Shown in pieces: positions 59,083 through 64,000 of a DNA stretch of 64,000 nucleotides. How positions within the stretch are numbered: position 1 is the stretch's first letter; each line of letters starts with the position of its first letter. This DNA is from Terriglobus roseus (GTDB lineage Bacteria; Acidobacteriota; Terriglobia; Terriglobales; Acidobacteriaceae). A model generated the notes under the pieces. The model saw only the letters and a program-made list of their open reading frames with translations. It had not been told where the DNA came from and did no database searches. A program made the translations under genes and the position numbers. The DNA is taken from NCBI RefSeq assembly GCF_900105625.1, contig NZ_FNSD01000001.1, positions 4,588,001 through 4,652,000 of the forward strand. The letters are read 5' to 3'.

Positions 59083-59637
59083 TTAGTGGTCCGCGCCGGT
59101 AAAAGCAATCTGCAGCGGTACCAGCTCCGGCTGATTGATCTTCGCAGGTCCGAGTACGGCAACACGCGGGACCGGTCCGCGCAGCATCGCGACTTCGTCA
59201 CATGCATGCAGCCTCGGGCACTTCTGGCAGTCCTTGTAGATCTTGTCCGGCAGCGCCGTGCGGTCCATCGTTGTCCGGAAACCGTAGCGGAAGAAGAAGT
59301 CCGGGATGCGCGTGAACAGACAGACCGTCTGGATGCCATGCTCCTCGGCCTCATCGAGCAGTGCCTTGATCAGCAGGCCACCCGCGCCCTGTCCCTTTGC
59401 TTCCGGCTTCATCACGATCGAACGAACCTCAGCCAGGTGCGGACCATACAGATGCAGCGCCCCGCAGCCGAGGAAGATGCCGGCCTCACTCTCAGCGACG
59501 TGAAAGTCACGCACGTTCTCGCAGATCTCGGCGTACTGACGGCGCAGCAGTGTGCCGTCGCCGGAGAGCGAGTTGACGAGTTCAAAGATGTTCGCGGCAT
59601 CCTGCAGCCGCGCCTTACGGACGCTAGAGGAGGGCAT
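59083..59637 (-). CDS. GNAT acetyltransferase, N-acetylglutamate-synthase-like
   Basis: This 184-residue GNAT-fold enzyme has VRKARLQDAANIFELVNSLS at the N terminus, ECGALHLYGPHLAEVRSIVM-type beta strands, and the acetyl-CoA loop PEAKGQGAGGLLIKALLDEA. VCLFTRIPDFFFRYGFRTT is typical of the ArgA C-terminal domain and of short N-acetylglutamate synthases. A C-terminal extension has KDCQKCPRLHACDEVAM, a three-Cys cluster. It is the last gene of the arginine operon and overlaps the 3' end of argH by 14 bp, so supplying N-acetylglutamate for arginine synthesis is a strong inference. It has no amino-acid-kinase domain, so it lacks the feedback module of classical ArgA. The start is ATG 59637. Confidence 0.85.
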   Translation of the reverse strand: MPSSSVRKARLQDAANIFELVNSLSGDGTLLRRQYAEICENVRDFHVAESEAGIFLGCGALHLYGPHLAEVRSIVMKPEAKGQGAGGLLIKALLDEAEEHGIQTVCLFTRIPDFFFRYGFRTTMDRTALPDKIYKDCQKCPRLHACDEVAMLRGPVPRVAVLGPAKINQPELVPLQIAFTGADH

Positions 59638-61072
59638 GTTCGACCTTCTCCAAGGATACCGCTTCGGCTGGCGCTTCCTGAAGTGCGGCTACACGAGCGC
59701 GTGCCTGAGCCAGCGCCTCTTGCACACGATGGACGGCGGTGCCACCGATGACATCGTGGCAATCCAGCGTCGCCTTCAGCGTAATGGCCGCATGGAAGTC
59801 GTCACCGAACTCATCGCCGAACTGTTTCAGCTCTGCGACGGAAAGCTCATCCAGTTCGCGCCCGGTATCCAGGCCGAAGCGAACCGCATTCCCGATCTTC
59901 TCGTGCGCCGTCCGGAAGGGAACACCCTTGTACACCAGGTAGGTCGCAGCGGCCATGGCGTTCAGGTAGCCCGACTGCGCAGCCGCCTCCATGCGATCGA
60001 AACGGAAGCGCAGGGCCGCAGTGAACGGCGCTATCAGCGGCAGCATACCGGCAAGCGTTTCGGCCACTTCAAACGTCGCTTCCTGGGTCTCCTGCATGTC
60101 CTTGTTGTAAGCCAGCGGTAAGCCCTTCAGGATGGTGGCAAACGTCGTCGCTGCACCCAGTAGGCGTCCGCTCTTGCCACGAACAAGCTCCGTGAGGTCG
60201 GGGTTCTTCTTCTGCGGCATGGCGGACGAACCGGTACTGAAGGCTTCTGGCAGATCGACAAAGCCGAACTCAGCCGTGGCGTGCAGCGTGATCTCTTCCG
60301 CAAAGCGGGACAGATGCAGGCCGATGGTCGCGGCCACCTGCGCAAACTCCAGCGCGAAGTCGCGATCGCTCGTGGCATCCATGCTATTCGGCGTCGGCGC
60401 GGTAAACCCAAGCTCACGAGCAGCAATCGTGCGATCCAGCGCAAGAGTTGCGCCCGCGATTGGACCAGAGCCAAGCGGACAGAAGTTCATGCGCGCGCGA
60501 GCATCCTGGAAGCGCGAGATGTCGCGCATCGCCATCTCGAAGTACGCCATCAACCAATGCGAAACGAGTACCGGTTCCGCTCGCTGCAGATGCGTGTAGC
60601 TCGGCATCGCGTGCTCGCCCGTGGTGTTCGCAAGGTCCAGCAACGCAGCGGCCCACGACGTCAGATCCTGAATGGCACGGTCGATCGCATCCCGCGCATA
60701 CAGCCGAAGATCGGTCGCGATCTGCTCATTGCGCGAGCGGCCGGTATGCAGCTTCAGCGCTACTGTGCCAACACGCTTCTGAAGTTCAAGCTCAAGGAAG
60801 TGGTGCACATCTTCTGGCACATCAGAAGCGGTGTTCAGCTTTCCTGCTGCGAAGTCGTCACCAATCGCACGCAGTCCGTCGACGATCTGCGTGAGTTCCC
60901 CCGGTGTAAGAATTGCCGCAGCCGCGATGGTCTTGGCATGCGCGGTGCTTGCAGCGACCTCTTGAGGAATCAGGCGCCAGTCAAACGGAAACGACCGCTG
61001 CCACCGCTCGAAGGCCTTGTTCAACGGCTCGCGAAAGCGGCCGGACCACATCTTGGTGGGTTCGTTCGACAT
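59624..61072 (-). CDS. argH: Argininosuccinate lyase
   Basis: This 482-residue fumarase/aspartase-superfamily enzyme has KMWSGRFREPLNKAFERWQ at the N terminus, DVHHFLELELQKRVG, KLHTGRSRNEQIATDLRLY, and the signature loop STGSSAMPQKKNPDLTEL with the catalytic Ser. It splits argininosuccinate into arginine and fumarate in the cytoplasm. The length is slightly above the usual 460. It starts 2 bp after the argG stop and overlaps the GNAT gene by 14 bp. In some bacteria ArgH is fused to an ArgA-like GNAT domain; here the two are separate but overlapping. Start ATG 61072. Confidence 0.97.
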   Translation of the reverse strand: MSNEPTKMWSGRFREPLNKAFERWQRSFPFDWRLIPQEVAASTAHAKTIAAAAILTPGELTQIVDGLRAIGDDFAAGKLNTASDVPEDVHHFLELELQKRVGTVALKLHTGRSRNEQIATDLRLYARDAIDRAIQDLTSWAAALLDLANTTGEHAMPSYTHLQRAEPVLVSHWLMAYFEMAMRDISRFQDARARMNFCPLGSGPIAGATLALDRTIAARELGFTAPTPNSMDATSDRDFALEFAQVAATIGLHLSRFAEEITLHATAEFGFVDLPEAFSTGSSAMPQKKNPDLTELVRGKSGRLLGAATTFATILKGLPLAYNKDMQETQEATFEVAETLAGMLPLIAPFTAALRFRFDRMEAAAQSGYLNAMAAATYLVYKGVPFRTAHEKIGNAVRFGLDTGRELDELSVAELKQFGDEFGDDFHAAITLKATLDCHDVIGGTAVHRVQEALAQARARVAALQEAPAEAVSLEKVEHALL

Positions 61073-61074
61073 GT

Positions 61075-62502
<1,428 letters not shown>

Positions 62503-63597
62503 TTAGGCGAGCGTGCGACGGCGCTTGCCGTTCACGCCGCGATCGCGCGGGATCCGCTTCGCTCCACCCAGCAGCATCAGCAACAATGCCTTCTGTGCGT
62601 GCAGGCGATTCTCCGCCTGGTCGAAGACCACCGACTGCTCGCCATCCATGACCGCATCCGTCACCTCCTGTCCGCGATGCGCGGGCAGGCAGTGCATGAA
62701 GACAGCGTGGCTGGCCGCATGCGACATCAGCGACTCATTGACCTGATAGGGCTTGAAGATGGGCGTGCGCCGCATCGTCTCGTTCTCCTGGCCCATGGAG
62801 ATCCAGGCGTCCGTGTAGATCGCGTCCGCGCCTTCTACAGCCTTCACGGCGTCGTGCGTTAGGGTCAGCGTGCTGCCCGTCTCTTCTGCAATCGCCATGG
62901 TCTTGTGGATAATGTCCAGCTTCGGCTCATAACCCTTCGGCGTTGCAATGGTGATGTGCGCACCCAGCAGGGCGCCGCACAGCATGAGCGAGTGGCAGAC
63001 GTTGTTGCCGTCCCCGACATAAGTGAACTTGATGCCCTCGGCCGATCCGAAACGCTCCTCGATGGTGAGGAAGTCGGTGATGGCCTGGCAGGGATGCTCA
63101 TAGTCACTCAGTGCGTTGATCACTGGCACCTTGCTGATCTCGGCGATCTCCGTCACGGTATCGTGCGCATAAGTCCGCAGCACGATCACGTTCATCCAGC
63201 GCTCGAGATTATGCGCCACATCTGCGAGGGACTCACGCTCGCCAAGCGGTGAAGCTGTCTGATCGACGAAGAGCGCATTGCCGCCCAGGGTATTGATCGC
63301 AGCTTCAAAGGTCAGGCGCGTGCGCAGCGATGCCTTCTCGAAGATCATGACCATCTGCTTGGCTTCCAGCGCATGGCGGAAGTCTTCCGGATGCGCCTTG
63401 ACCGCGTGTGCCAGCTCCATCAGCGCTGCCAGTTCATGAACCGTGAGGTCGCTCATGGAACAGAGATCGCGTCCGCGAAGCGTCTTGGCCGCTTCCGTGA
63501 ATACAGCGTCCGACTGAATACCAAGTGCGATCTTCGGCTTCGGCATGTCGAGCAGATCTGTGCCGCTCGGACTCATCACAACAGTCTTGCTATCCAT
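62503..63597 (-). CDS. argF: Ornithine carbamoyltransferase
   Basis: This transcarbamylase has about 364 residues. It has the carbamoyl phosphate loop MIFEKASLRTRLTFEAA (S-x-R-T-R), ALSDYEHPCQAITDFLTI, and the ornithine motif FMHCLPAHRGQEVTDAV with the reactive Cys. The DAWISMGQENE region is also family-like. The N-terminal extension of about 40 residues (before DLCSMSDLTVHELAALMEL) includes MDSKTVVMSPSG. The start is ATG 63597 after GGAG, overlapping the argD stop by eight bases; a longer frame to 63666 lies within argD. It converts ornithine to citrulline in the cytoplasm. Confidence 0.96.
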   Translation of the reverse strand: MDSKTVVMSPSGTDLLDMPKPKIALGIQSDAVFTEAAKTLRGRDLCSMSDLTVHELAALMELAHAVKAHPEDFRHALEAKQMVMIFEKASLRTRLTFEAAINTLGGNALFVDQTASPLGERESLADVAHNLERWMNVIVLRTYAHDTVTEIAEISKVPVINALSDYEHPCQAITDFLTIEERFGSAEGIKFTYVGDGNNVCHSLMLCGALLGAHITIATPKGYEPKLDIIHKTMAIAEETGSTLTLTHDAVKAVEGADAIYTDAWISMGQENETMRRTPIFKPYQVNESLMSHAASHAVFMHCLPAHRGQEVTDAVMDGEQSVVFDQAENRLHAQKALLLMLLGGAKRIPRDRGVNGKRRRTLA

Positions 63598-64000
63598 GTA
63601 CTTGTTCTCCGGCAAGGACGGTCTGCGCCGCGCTTGCTTCCTGCAGAAGGCTGCCCAGAGCAGCAATGGTTTCGTCGACGTGCTCTTTCGTGATCAGGAA
63701 GGGCGGCAGAAAGCGCAGAACCGTTTCACTGGTACGGTTCAGAATGATGTGGCGCTCGAACATCATGCGATCCGCCAACTCCTTCGCCAACTCCGCCGAC
63801 TGAATCTCGACACCGATCATGAAGCCCGTTCCACGGACCTCGACGATGGAGTCGTGCTCCTTCGCCAGACCACGCAATTCTTCGACGAAGTACGAGCCCA
63901 GTTCGCTCACGTGAGCAAGCAGGTTGGCGCGGTTGATCTCGTCGATGACGGCGATGGCAACGGCGCAGACCAGCGGTCCGCCGCCAAACGTGGTGCCGTG
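63590..64000 (-). CDS. argD: Acetylornithine aminotransferase, C-terminal fragment (runs off right edge)
   Basis: The last 136 codons of a class III PLP aminotransferase are present, from HGTTFGGGPLVCAVAIAVID to the stop at 63590; the start is outside the window. FGGGPLVCA is the conserved phosphate-contact region and GTGFMIGVEI and RFLPPFLITKEHVDETI are typical of the C-terminal domain. The PLP lysine lies upstream, out of view. Acetylornithine aminotransferase is strongly favoured over other class III members because the gene is coupled to argF in an arginine operon. A GABA or succinylornithine role cannot be excluded by sequence alone. Confidence 0.93.
   Translation of the reverse strand, partial: HGTTFGGGPLVCAVAIAVIDEINRANLLAHVSELGSYFVEELRGLAKEHDSIVEVRGTGFMIGVEIQSAELAKELADRMMFERHIILNRTSETVLRFLPPFLITKEHVDETIAALGSLLQEASAAQTVLAGEQVHG

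Overview
The window looks like part of a chromosome from the phylum Acidobacteriota, probably class Terriglobia (the Granulicella, Terriglobus and Edaphobacter neighbourhood). This placement is inferred from GC-rich, densely packed genes with purine-rich ribosome binding sites and frequent TTG/GTG starts, the many secreted Ala-Gln-cleaved proteins, and the mix of secreted zinc peptidases, an ImuA-ImuB-DnaE2 cassette and an acyltransferase-rich exopolysaccharide locus. It has not been tested by any search. No insertion sequence, prophage, CRISPR array or rRNA was seen.

Region 1 (1-18.6 kb) is an exopolysaccharide locus of the Wzx/Wzy type. Ten closely spaced minus-strand genes (14.3 down to 1.9 kb) encode a chain-length (Wzz/GumC-like) protein, an outer-membrane export protein, four GT4 glycosyltransferases, two acyltransferase-3 membrane proteins, an O-antigen ligase/polymerase-like protein and a flippase. 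A divergent plus-strand gene encodes the initiating polyprenyl glycosylphosphotransferase. A fifth GT4 gene runs off the left edge. Two secreted clan GH-A-like glycosidases sit at the borders (0.6 and 16.6 kb), and a third paralogue lies at 55.3 kb.

Region 2 (18.6-37.3 kb) has an initiator tRNA with its own promoter and terminator, a secreted M61 peptidase, the translationally coupled mutagenesis cassette imuA-imuB-dnaE2, a large secreted gluzincin/metzincin-like protease, and a three-gene RND efflux operon (pump, adaptor, TolC-like channel).

Region 3 (37.5-55.2 kb) begins with a compact methyltransferase / DUF2064 / GT87-like / GT2 cassette that could build and use a polyprenyl-linked sugar. 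It is followed by a BON-domain protein with a Gln/Tyr/Gly-rich segment, a PpiD-like foldase, 4-alpha-glucanotransferase, Dps, a DedA-rhodanese fusion, and secreted M1 and M28 peptidases, a Tat-exported cupin, a metallo-beta-lactamase-fold protein and a Cu/Zn superoxide dismutase. Strong intrinsic terminators separate most of these units.

Region 4 (55.3-64.0 kb) contains the third glycosidase paralogue, a CrtI-like FAD oxidoreductase, an ABC ATPase, and an arginine operon on the minus strand in the order argD (partial), argF, argG, argH and an N-acetylglutamate-synthase-like GNAT gene that overlaps argH. Several non-coding structures that no gene explains are listed as findings.
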